From Rostrohypoxylon terebratum (Eukaryota; Ascomycota; Sordariomycetes; Xylariales; Hypoxylaceae), in NCBI GenBank assembly GCA_022497145.1, contig MU385876.1, positions 186,001 to 250,000 on the forward strand: DNA of 64,000 nucleotides, read 5' to 3'. A program made the translations under genes and the position numbers. Under the pieces are notes generated by a model. It was given only the letters and a program-made list of their open reading frames with translations, searched no databases and was not told the origin of the DNA. Below are positions 49,143-60,629 of the stretch, one piece after another (position 1 is the stretch's first letter; every line of letters starts with the position of its first letter).

Positions 49143-52100
49143 TCAGTCCCTGGATTCGCTACGGGAACCTCCGTTGGTCATGGTCATGCCGGTGTCCTTG
49201 GGTTTCTGTTCCTCCCCGTTTTTCTCCCCTTCCTTCAATTGTGCGCTCAATTGTTGGTAAAGTGCGGACAAACGTGGGCCGGTCATCTTATTGTCTTTTT
49301 CCTTCTCCGGCTTACCGGATTGCTTCTCAGAGCCAGGGATTCTCTTAGATATGAAGCGCCTATGATAAAGTTAGTTTTATTCACCGTAATTCTTTTGACA
49401 TCAACATACCATAATTTTGGCTTCAGCTCCTCTAGTTGCTCGAGGGACAGAGCTGAAGTCTTGTTAAGGCCTTCGATGAAGTCGCCGATAGCGGTGATCT
49501 CTGACTTCAGGACCTTAGCCCTAGCCTTAGCGACGGGAATGTTCGTCTTGGTGCAGGATTCCACCTTCAGAACATGACTCCAGATCGGCTGCATGAGAGC
49601 TTGAATGACGGGAGCGTCCCGGTGGTCATCCTCATCATCGTCGCTTGCTTGTCGCTGGGCATCAGATCTACGGAGTTCCTCGACTCGACGATGCTTATGT
49701 CGCCGATCATCGACCTCACCGCTGTGCTTCCGCTTTGAATCAGGTCTAGGAGTACTGCTGTCGCCCAGACTACTTCGAGAACGGTGGTGGTCTCCACGAG
49801 AATGAGAACGATCATGTTCCCTTTCCCGATGCGACGACTTTTTCAAGCTTGGGGGTGCAGGGGAGGCCGATATAGAACCGCCTTTTTCGGGGCGTCGATG
49901 GCCATTGGATATCGCATTGCCACTCTTTTTGTTATTCCGATGATGATTCTCGACAGCCTTTTGAGCATTGATGTCATCTGAGTGAATAGATATGAGCACG
50001 GACAACAGGTATTCTGCACGTCGCACTAGATGGACAGCTCCAGGGGCTTTGGCACCTTTGCTATCACCGTGCTCCCGCTCTTGCTTCTTCTCGATACGAT
50101 GCTCTTCCAAGAAGAATTTATCATTCATTCCAAGGTCTTTATCATCGCGAATTTGAGCCCATGCGCCGAAGCCATATCGATCGATGCCAACAAGGAGCAT
50201 TCCGTCTTCTCTGGGGCCCCATTCGCAGCTGTAATGGGCTGCCTTCGTAGCATCCGGGAGTCGAAACGTTCGAAAATCCGATAGTTCCCTAATGACGCGT
50301 CGTAGAAGACGCAATTGCGGTGGTCGATCAATAATAGTCTCTGCATTGATTTTCTTCACTTCGCCGAAGTCGAACATCACGGCCTTGATATCTTTCTTCG
50401 TCAACTTCTTCTTTGTTTGCTGTTCTTGGGCTCTTATTTCATCATTGTTTTTGTCGACGGCCTCGCGAGACATTCTGACGAGATCGTGGAGCAATCCGCC
50501 GATAAAGTCGCGATCGCGATCACTCAAGCGAGCGTCACGCAATAGTTCTTCTGGGCGATCTTCGATGAAGCCATATCGCATGAAGGCGCGGATGAGATTC
50601 CGAGTTTCTTTCTCATTGAGTGGTCGTCGAGGATCAGATAGCATCGCCCGCTGCTCTTCGAGGCGCTCTTGTTTCTGCTGTTCCCGCTCTCGTTTCTTAG
50701 CAATCCGTTCAGCTCTTTCGGAGTCGCCATTAGGTCTTGAGCTTTTCAGCGCAGCTCGTCGCGGAGCGCTAGCTTCTAATTCCTTGGCAAGGTATTCTTC
50801 CTCCTTCTTTTGCTCTTCGTCAGCTTTTATCGCTGCCAACTGCTCTGCCGGTATAATTTGGTCCCAGTCAAGAGCAAGGTCGTCAACCTTGACGTCAGTG
50901 TACTGCATGAAATTATCCCAGTCGATGCCACCAGTACTAAGGTTCATCTGGTCATCTACCTTGGTCTTTGTGACCTCGGCATTCTCGAGGATAGAGTCAA
51001 TGTCGAGTTGTTCCAATCTTTGCTGATTGCCAGACTGTTCGAACATCTTTTGGGATCGCATCTTCAATACCCATTGAATATCATCGGCCGACTTAGCCTC
51101 GTCGATCCTGAGACCTTTCTGCTTGAACTCCTCTTTGAATGCTTTCCCGTCATCCGTGACACCAGCCTGGATTGCGAGATATTCTAACAGCAACTTATTC
51201 CGAGCTCGCTCGAGGACTTCCTCCTCGATAGTCTCTTTGGATACAAGGCGATACACGGTAACAGGTTTCTTTTGGCCTATTCGATGAGCTCTAGCCATAG
51301 CCTGTAGATCTGCTTGAGGATTCCAGTCGGAGTCAAAAATGATGACAGTATCCGCAGTCATAAGGTTGATACCCAACCCACCAGCCCTTGTTGAGAGCAG
51401 GAAACAAAAATCGGCGCTGTCTTCGGCGTTGAAATGGTTGATTGCTAATCGCCTTGGGCCAGCGCCAATAGTGCCGTCAAGTCGCTGAAATTGGTACCCA
51501 CGCAATCGAAGATAATCGCCAAGAATGTCAAGCACCTTAACCATCTGACTGAAGATCAGAACACGATGGTTGTCCTTCTTTAGCTTTGCAAGTAGCTGGT
51601 CAAGTAGCATCATCTTGCCACTGCTGGCAATGAGACCTTTGATTTGGTCTTCGCGGCGTTCGCTACCATTAAGAACCTTTTCTTCGGCGCCTGGAAACAT
51701 GTACGGATGGTTGCTGACTTTCTTCAGCTCCATGACGATGTTCAACAAGGATGACTTTTGGCCGTTATTTCCTTCATTAAGTGCGGCGTAATTTCTTGTC
51801 AGGATGTTTTTATAGTACTCGAGCTGAACGTCTGATAGTTCAACGCGAATAATCTTCTCAGTCTTTGGCGGGAGATCGGACTCGACAGTTTCCTTGGTTC
51901 TTCGCAAGATGTAAGGCGCAATCGCAGCGTGAAGTTCTTGAAGTTTGGCCTGGGCGTCTGCCGCAGCAAGCGTATCTAGGTCTTCGTCAATGCGAACCTT
52001 TCCAGGATTCAAGAAATCAAGGAGCGATGACAACTCTGCAAGGTTATTCTGAATAGGCGTGCCAGTGATCAGAACCTTGGAAGGCGCACCGAAGCTCATG

Positions 52101-54109
52101 AGCTCAGCATATAACTTTGATTCCTTGTTTTTCAGGCGATGAGCTTCATCAACAGCCAATGCTTGCCACTTGATGCTTCTTAGAAAGTCAGCATCCATCA
52201 AGATATACTCGTAGGAAGTAACAAGCACGTTAAACTTGTGTTTCTTGGGATTTCCATTGAACATGAGCTCATGTTCCCGTATAGTAGTTCGGGCATCTGC
52301 GTTGCCGAGGTAGACGACATAGTTTAGGTCCGGGGACCATAAGTTAAAGGTATCACACCAAGCAGGGATAACACTGAGAGGTGCAACGACCAAGAATGGG
52401 CCTTCCTGCTTGCGCGCATTGCGCAGCCAGCTCAGGAATGAGACGGTTTGGACCGTCTTACCAAGACCCATTTCATCAGCGAGGATGACATTGTTCGCCC
52501 GACACCAATTGAGGCATAGGAAGTTCAACCCTGTAAGCTGAAACCCTCTCAGCTCGCCACCCTTGATATAGTCAGGCTGCGTCTCAAGTTTCATGAACTT
52601 GCTGCGAGTCGCGGGATTCGATTCGTTTTTATCCGATGTCCAGGATCTTGATTGTCGGTCGATGAATTGTTCAATCTTGTCTTGAGCAGTAGCACTGATG
52701 GTGGATGCCTCCTCCCATGTGCAATGCTCATAAGTCAAGCCTTTCCACTTCACAAAGTATTCCCTGCCCTCTTCACCGCTTCGTTGGGTGACGACGCGTT
52801 CTACCTTGGTATAGTCCTCCAACGCATCTTGTTCGCGTTCTTTATCAAGCATGTATTGTTCTCGAGTTTCAGGCGGAATATCATCGCCACCGTACTTGAG
52901 ATCAATCTCATACTCGATCGTTCTCTTGTAGTAATTCTCGAGCTTGCGCACTCCGCGGTATCCACGGAGAGTCTCCAAGGTATCCCACGTATTGTGGAGG
53001 TAGGACTTGCCCTGCCATTTAATATTATACTCAAAATCGTCTCTGGTTGCGTCGGCCATTAACTCTTCGCCATCTCGAACGCGATGGCCGACAACCTTCT
53101 CGATATACATGGTGTCTTCGGTTAGTTCTTCGCCACCCCAGTAATTAGGTGTGAGCTCGTCTTCGTCTTCGTCCTCGATATCGCTCTCGTGGTATGTTTG
53201 TATCTGCTGAGCGGCTCGTCTGTTAGACCAGCGCTTCTCGGCGTATAGTAGAGCCTGTGGCTGAGACTGTTGTCGGCGAGCTTTTTTCATTAGAGTTCTA
53301 GCACGAGCTCCGCCGTAGGTATCGGAGTCAGAATCGTCGGCGGGCGTTTGCCTTGCGGGCGTTCCCCGTTTAGAAGCTACAGATTGAATCATATTAGTCC
53401 AGGAACATTACCATTAAATTCAAGCCCCCCCAAATACGACTTACATTGTCGCGAAACCTGCTCCGCGCGAGGCTTTTTCGTTCGACGATTAGTGGGATGG
53501 ACGTCAGAGTCAGATTCGTCTTCTTCATCAGATTCGACCTTTTAATGAAGCTGTTAGTAACACGGGCGGCTGATATAACCCAATTTATAGAGCAAGCATC
53601 AACTTACGATCTTAGCTTGCTTAGTAGGGCGAGACTATTAAGAGGTCAGCTAGCAGGACTTTGTGGTAGCAATTGAAATGACATACGCTTCTACGCAATC
53701 CATAGAGCTCGGGGTTCTCCCGCATATAATCTTCCTCGTCAGCGGTCACTTTTCGCTTAGCAGCACGGCGGGAGCTGTTAGAAGTGGAGGTTTCATCATG
53801 GTGCGCGTCACTTTGGGAGGGAGCAGGGCTGTCTTCTATATCGAAGTCAGCGTCTTCGGAGGCATTATTTGGCCCGTCATTGTCGCTTGATTCGGCACCA
53901 CCTTGAGAATCTAGGTCTTGTTCGGTGTTTCGGGATGGTTGATTATTGATTGGCGATGAAGAGGATGATGAAGCTCGATGTGCGGTATTATCATTAACGT
54001 CTGAAAGGTCGCTCTCGCTGGCACGATCATCAAAGTCCATTCTCATGGCTGATCGTGTCTCGGGCGACGTATGCCCATTGGCAGAGTTGGGCTCGGGTGA
54101 GCTCGACAT
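49143..54109 (-). CDS. chd1: Chromodomain helicase DNA-binding protein Chd1
   Basis: ATP-dependent nucleosome-spacing remodeller that travels with elongating RNA polymerase II. Minus-strand exons 54109-53687, 53634-53608 (27 nt), 53538-53445, 53376-49410, 49359-49143; 1575 aa. The N-terminus is acidic/Ser-rich. Two chromodomains lie at about 272-335 (FEYNIKWQGKSYLHNTWDTL) and 370-420 (YFVKWKGLTYEHCTWEEA). The SNF2 ATPase has motif I DEMGLGKT near 485 and DEAH near 591; later motifs include STRAGGLGINLMTADTVI and QAMARAHRIGQKKPVTVYRL. The SANT-SLIDE-like DNA-binding domain (GFGAWAQIRDDKDLGM) and the C-terminal CHD1-specific helical domain (LKPKLWRFISKRIPG, created by the last splice) follow. 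Without that splice the protein would end in an unrelated 29-residue tail. Confidence 0.95.
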
Positions 54110-56942
54110 ATTGATATTGGACACCTCAGTCCGCTATTGTGACAACAAGGTTAGCAAGTTTTTCCTCGGTTGAAAGGCTATACATGTAGACTCAATGGAC
54201 AGCGCTAGAAACAGCGATCAAAACAACGCAATAAACAGGTAAAAAACGCGCGAAATGGGTCTGACAATAGATCTGGCGCATATCAAGTGATGGTTTGATG
54301 AAGGCAAGGCTGATAGATGATGGAGGAGGAATTGCGGGCGACAGGTGTAGACGTGATGAGTGAAGAGATCTCAACGCGTGGGACAACCCGAGAACAACGG
54401 ATTCCATCTGCATAATAGCATCGAAGAAGCTTAATAGCAGTGAAAGAAGCGATGACAAGGTCGCGTGTGCAAATCTTCGAGATGGATTCGATGTCAAATA
54501 CACAGGCGAGTGGCAGAAGGTAGGGATGTCCAGCAGCAGTATTTTTGCGCGGACAGAAACTAAATACTTACGTCTCATACACTGAGGCAATCCAGAGAGA
54601 AAAAAAAGATCAAGATGATATAGGTTTATGGTGTTGATGAATCTCGGGTACGGCCCCGTATGCTGCGTGTTATGGGAATGGTTTATGAGAAACTGTCGGA
54701 AATCGACCTGAAGAATTGGTGGTCGGGAAACATTGAAAGTGGACGGAGGGTGGGAGGTACCTACCTTGCCAGCTTTGAAAGCGCTAGTCTTCTTCTGCAC
54801 TAGTGCGCACACAAGCCTATACAAGCCACACGCCGCAAACCGCAAACCACTTGCAGCCACAGAGTCGGTGGCAGAAGGTGTCAGGCGCCTCAGTGGTTCA
54901 GTGGTCAGTGGTCACCGCTCGGGCAACTGCGAGAGAGGTGGATATTTATTGAGTTCAATAATTGGAGGCTGGATAGGCCCTAGGGAATTGGGGAAGTCGT
55001 TGCTTCAAAATATCAAAGTATCGAAATATCAAAGTAGTAGCCACCTTAGGATCTAGGTGCACGCTTTTTGCTTTTCGATGTCAATGTTCAGTGTTAGTAT
55101 TTTAAGTTCAAGATTGCAAAAGTTTCAAAAGTTTCTTCACAATAGCCCTAGACACACGTGCAGGCGCCAGCGTCAGTGATTATACTGTGTACAGTACATA
55201 CTACAGGTAGTAATCTCCCAAAGCATGCCATCGGTCCGGCACCGCAAATGCGCCCAGGTGTACCAACAAACTCCAAATCAAGCATCACGCGCCTCACTTC
55301 CCGGGCAAATGCCGGATCGGCTAACACCTCCCACTTTGAATGCCTGGACGCCCAGATGACTGACACCTTTTTTCAACAACTAGTTATTTGTTAATAAGAA
55401 ATTTCCATTTTCAATCTGAATTCAGTCACAGCATACATAGATTTTACTAAATATCTGTCGACATGAACTGTGCATCTTGACTCACGAACTAATAATACCT
55501 GGTATCTACACCAGACAGAAATGCAGAAATGACAGCACTGAGAAACCAACGTATAGAAGTCACGTGAAAATCATCCACGGATCAGTAGTACAAAGTTCTC
55601 ACAGTGAAAGTCAACCGCGATTAGATGACAGTGCTTAAAAAGCAGGAGCGATCAAAGTTGGTTGACCACTGGGCACTGGGCAGTGAAAGACAAAGCACCC
55701 TACAGTGGCTGTGCGCCAGTGCTGAGGTCTTTGATCTTTACACTACACCGGAGCTTTACTCAGCTCTGATTGGACAACCCTCAGCTATATAAAGTATTAG
55801 ATTAGGTATTTACATATGGTTACATAATACAATATAGATGTACTATCACCAGGCGTCAAGTTATTACTAATAAATGACAAGAGAATGGATATTTGGGGGT
55901 AGTTTGATCAAACTTGGAAGTGTTTTGAAGCTCGCAGTGTAGAAATGAATATTCCTAGCCGTCAATAATAGTTAAGATCTATTATGGATGGCTTCATTCT
56001 TATTCCACATATTCGAATTAGCTAGGTAAATATTTTCCTCAAATTCTTGACGAGAAATCTTATGTCAGCTAATGATTTTTTTCCTTGGGTATATAGAGAA
56101 AGAGAGGGTTTACCCGGGTGATACCAATAGCGCTGATAGGAATCGGACCTAGACACCCTGATAAACAGACCTCTCTCCCAGCTGGTATGATGCGGGAGCT
56201 GTCACCACAAGATTTATTAGGGTTGAACGTCCGAATAGTTAAGTTGTTTGTCACGTCAATAATTTACCTCCAAGCTGTAGTATATAGACAGTTTTTCAAA
56301 TTCACTTGGGATCATGGGTATCAGGGTAGTCTTCGGTCAGATTGGGGATGAGAAAATACCATCGCAACGAATTGGTAGGTGTCTCTCGTCTCTTATCCCC
56401 CCTTGTCGGGGATCAGATCAGGCTTGGGCCAAAACAAAGATGGCCGGAGGTGATTCTGACATTGATAGTTGAGGCTTCCAAATTTGGAGGTTGTTTAATA
56501 GAGGCTGTTTAGAGGCTGTTTAGGAAATGAAAGAGATGATAATACTAGCACTAGCACTAATACTATTTATTAGAAGGTATGTACTTCGTACTTCGCATAA
56601 ATGAATAGAACATGTGGCCAGTGCTTAGTGTCTCATGAGTGCATCCACATATGACCAATAGGAGTGCACCAGTTCATAATTTTTAACGTTTATAGTGGCT
56701 GATGGGTGACTAAGCCAATAAATCACCCCTCATTCTCATTGTCGTCTACCCTAATTTTCGATACCCCACCAAAACTTCGACTTTGACTTTTCCCAAGGCG
56801 CATTTGCATTTGTTTTGTTCATTGCATCGCAGATATCACTTCTCAGGTTACTTGGTGACCTCCCTTTTTTCCCTTCTCCTTCTCCTTCTCCTCTTTACAG
56901 GGATACACATTTCACGGAGCCGGCCAATACTTTTTTCTCACC
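54110..56942. other. Large divergent spacer, CHD1 / RLI1
   Basis: 2.8 kb, the longest gene-free stretch. The CHD1-proximal part holds a 222-codon minus-strand frame (54860-54192) with Ser/Leu-rich, unfamiliar sequence; probably promoter or 5' UTR. 55380-56760 is AT-rich with a TATA-like TATATAAAG (about 55785), short repeats (CACTGGGCACTGGGCAGTG, about 55664-55686; AGAGGCTGTTTAGAGGCTGTTTAGG, about 56499-56523), and no domain-bearing frame. It may be old transposon debris. The RLI1 side has pyrimidine tracts (CTTCTCCTTCTCCTTCTCC near 56873). Confidence 0.45.
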
Positions 56943-59198
56943 ATGGCTTCCAAGCTTACTCGGTATGTAATTGTTTGACTCGAGGCAAACTTATTCTTGT
57001 GTGGTATATATGCTGACTTATTTGCTTTAGTATCGCCATCGTGAACGATGACAAGGTGTGTTTCTCAATATATATACCGTGTCTTAATCTTGTGGAATTC
57101 TATACTAATATATACATCTAATAGTGCAAGCCGAAGGTAAAATTCCAGAAACTGTCCGAGAAATCTTGCAAATTACTGACCGTCAATAGAAATGCCGTCA
57201 AGAATGCAAGAGGTCGTGCCCAGTATGATACTTGATTTCTTCTATAATCTATTCTTAAATCTCGTTGCTCCCAAATCCCGAAATCTACCCTTATCCTTGC
57301 CCCTTGCCCCTTGCCCCTTTAAGCCCCTAGTCGCTAATTCTCAAAAATTGTAGGTTGTTCGTAGTGGAAAGCTATGCATAGAAGTCAACCCCGACTCGAA
57401 GATCGCATTCATTTCCGAGAGTCTCTGTATTGGATGTGGTATCTGCCCCAAGAAATGCCCTTTCGATGCGATTACCATCATCAATCTGCCTACCAATCTC
57501 GAGACCCAAGTGACCCACCGATACTCCGCAAATAGCTTCAAGCTCCATCGACTACCTACCCCAAGACCCGGTCAAGTTCTAGGTCTTGTTGGCACCAACG
57601 GTATTGGAAAGAGTACAGCATTAAAGATTCTCAGCGGCAAGCTCAAGCCTAACTTGGGCAAATATGAGAACCCGCCTGATTGGGAAGATGTCATCAAATA
57701 TTTCAGGGGCTCTGAGTTACAAAGTAAGTCATATTTCACGATAGATTTTATAGAGAAGATGAGTAGCTAACATCAAAATCTAGATTACTTCACCAAAGTT
57801 CTTGAAGATGATCTGAAGGCCGTTGTGAAGCCTCAATATGTGGATCAGCTTCCCCGAGCTGTCAAAACCCCCGACAAGACCGTCAAGTTCCTCCTCGAAC
57901 ATAGATCTGCTATGGGGAACATGGACGAGGTTATCGACATCTTGGAACTCCGTCATATTCTAGACCGTGACGTCAATCTCCTTTCTGGTGGAGAGTTGCA
58001 GCGATTTGCTATTGGGGCCGTTTGCGTCCAGAAAGCCGACGTTTACATGTTTGACGAGCCGTCTTCTTACCTTGATGTTAAGCAACGTTTGGCCGCAGCG
58101 CGAATGATTCGTTCCCTGTTGGGTCCGGACAACTACGTCATTGTAGTCGAGCACGATTTATCAGTTCTCGACTACCTCTCTGACTACATTTGCGTCCTCT
58201 ACGGAAAACCTGCTGTCTACGGTGTTGTGACCCTCCCCCACTCTGTCCGCGAAGGTATCAACATTTTCCTGGATGGTCATATCCCCACTGAGAATTTGCG
58301 ATTCCGCGAGGAATCTTTGACTTTCCGCATCTCGGAAGGCACCGATGACTTCCAGGCTGACAAGGCTCGGGCCTTCAGTTACCCTAGAATGGAGAAGACG
58401 CTTGGAAATTTCAGACTCCGCATCGAGGCAGGAGACTTCACCGACTCTGAGATTCTCGTTATGATGGGAGAGAATGGTACGGGAAAGACAACTTTCTGTA
58501 GGCTGCTTGCCGGTGCGCTCAAACCCGACAGCGCCCAGAAAGTTCCCGAGATGAGAATCAGCATGAAGCCTCAGACCATTACTCCTAAATTCGAGGGTAC
58601 AGTCCGCCAGCTATTCTTCAAGAGAATTAAGCAAGCTTTCCTCTCCCCGCAATTCCAGACCGATGTTGTTAAGCCTCTTAAGCTCGATGATTTCATCGAC
58701 CAAGAAGTCAAGAATCTGTCAGGTGGTGAATTGCAACGTGTCGCTATCGTCATGGCCCTCGGCATGCCAGCCGATATCTACTTGATCGACGAGCCGTCGG
58801 CTTACCTAGATTCAGAGCAACGTATCATTGCTGCTCGCGTCATCAAGCGTTTCATCATGCACGCTAAGAAAACTGCCTTTATCGTAGAACACGATTTTAT
58901 CATGGCGACTTATCTAGCAGACCGCGTTATCGTCTTTGATGGAAAGCCTGGTATCGATTCACATGCCAACAAGCCCGAATCGCTGCTTACCGGCTGCAAC
59001 TCGTTCTTGAAGAACTTGGATGTCACCTTCCGACGAGACCCTACTAACTACAGACCCCGTATCAACAAACTGAACAGTCAGCTGGACCAAGAACAAAAGC
59101 TGACAGGAAACTACGTAAGTAAAAAGCCAATCTTTAGTTCTCACGAATCACGTTGCTAACTTGACCGTTAGTTCTTCTTGGAAGAGGACAGCTCTTGA
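56943..59198 (+). CDS. rli1: Rli1/ABCE1, iron-sulfur ABC ATPase for ribosome recycling
   Basis: Splits ribosomes after termination and acts in initiation; its iron-sulfur clusters make it a key target of mitochondrial Fe-S biogenesis. Exons 56943-56962, 57031-57055, 57125-57136 (12 nt), 57190-57222, 57354-57723, 57784-59114, 59172-59198; 605 aa (yeast Rli1 is 608). The first 4 exons encode only [19 protein letters not shown] and [11 protein letters not shown], so the ferredoxin-like cysteines are spread over micro-exons; [16 protein letters not shown] follows. Walker A motifs: GTNGIGKST and [12 protein letters not shown] signatures: [12 protein letters not shown] and [12 protein letters not shown]. 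Walker B/H-loops: [10 protein letters not shown] with VVEHD and [10 protein letters not shown] with IVEHD. The last exon adds FFLEEDSS. Intron 4 contains CCTTGCC repeats. Confidence 0.96.
57295..57315. repeat. (CCTTGCC)3 in an RLI1 intron
   Basis: Three 7-bp copies, within the fourth intron (57223-57353). Confidence 0.8.
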
Positions 59199-60629
59199 AA
59201 CGGGCGCTCCACAGGGTAACGGCCAGAAAGATGACCGTAATCACAATCACAATATACCACCAGCATCGGGCACCGGCGTTCTAGGCGTACAAAAGCGACG
59301 TAGTCCGTGCCGAGGCAGCGGAGGCGCGCACGAATCGTCCGGCGTAGACGCGGAGGGTGGGGATGAAAGCAACGAGCCGGACGGCTAACTACGGCTAACG
59401 GCAGTCTATCCCCTGTTTGTCTGGTCCTGCATGTAAAAAAAAAAAAACGGAAATTTTCTGGAGCAAAATCAAGTACGGCGTTGGAAGAGTACCACAGCAT
59501 GGATTTCCACTACTCGCCACCACCACCACCACCACCACCAACACTTTTTACTGCAGATTGAGGGACGAATGGGTCAAGTGGGTGACTGTCGTTTTTACCC
59601 ATGTCTTCTTAGGGCGGATGGGGTTTCCGCCGTTACGGGGCCGGTGGTTGATTGGTTTCCGGGGCTCTTACATAGACCTGGAAGATACATTAGACGATAG
59701 GATAGCCTGCGGGATGATGCGGGCTGAGGTCACAGAGAATTTACTCGTCAAGCAATGACTTTTCACGTGTGTTTGTGACTTGGATATGAGTAATAGATGA
59801 ATCAGATGTGATTTGCTTATGAGACGAAAACTAATTGGAGAAGCACAGGTAATCGTGAGTTGCTTGAATGTGATTAAGTGAATCCCAGTTGAGGTGCTTT
59901 TCTTTGGTACCTGTCCACGTGAAAGCCACCCACGTCATATAAGTCACTAAGCTGCGTCATAGCAGAGATGTCACACAGGTTAAAAAAGCAGACAATATCA
60001 GAATGGAATTAATAAGCTACCTAACCGGAGGGACTAAACGTTTCTCTACTAAGGGCGGGAGGAGGGATGGATGGATGATACACACCGATGATCCGTATTC
60101 CCGGACGTTTTTATTATTGCCTAGGTTGAGAATCTGATTTGTTCCCCCGGAGAAGTCCTGCGTGATGGTAAGAAAACCCTTGCTTTTTCTTTTATGTGTG
60201 GAGAGAAAATGAAGATAAATGTCGACAGCGATATGTGGAACGTACAGCGAAGACGTGGCCTTATGTATTTTTTCGTGGGCGGCGTCGTTGTGGTTATTGT
60301 TGCAAAGGTGCGGAGTGTGTGCGGTGGTGGGGTGGAAAATCCGAGCTGCATCCAAGTGTCCCATGTCATCTAAACTCCAAGAACCGTAGTCGGAAATTGA
60401 CGCACATACTTTTCAAATCCCCTCCAGTGTCATGCGGAGATAACTTGTCTCTGACGACTGGTCTCCTTCCGGGCCATGCCTAAGCATGAAAAGCTCTGCA
60501 CAAATCGATGCTATATGATTCTGGTAAAAGGTTCAAGATGTCACGTGAAAGAGCGGTGTTTTGGATTTGTGGTAAGGGGGGGGATGTCTTCAGCTGTGAT
60601 GTGGAATGCTGTGTACCCTGATTAAGTTG
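59199..60629. other. Convergent spacer, RLI1 / PRP40
   Basis: 1.4 kb between stop codons. The first 200 nt are GC-rich, unusual for a 3' flank here, and open in several frames. A (CCA)8 run lies at 59517-59540. Frames of 74-115 codons on both strands show no known domain. Polyadenylation regions of both genes are expected. Confidence 0.5.
59517..59540. repeat. (CCA)8 microsatellite
   Basis: Eight CCA units, about 320 nt downstream of the RLI1 stop. Confidence 0.9.

Noticed and set aside
59161..59388. 75-codon frame starting at the RLI1 last intron
   Set aside because: The true last exon ends after FFLEEDSS; this frame starts without ATG and has no domain.
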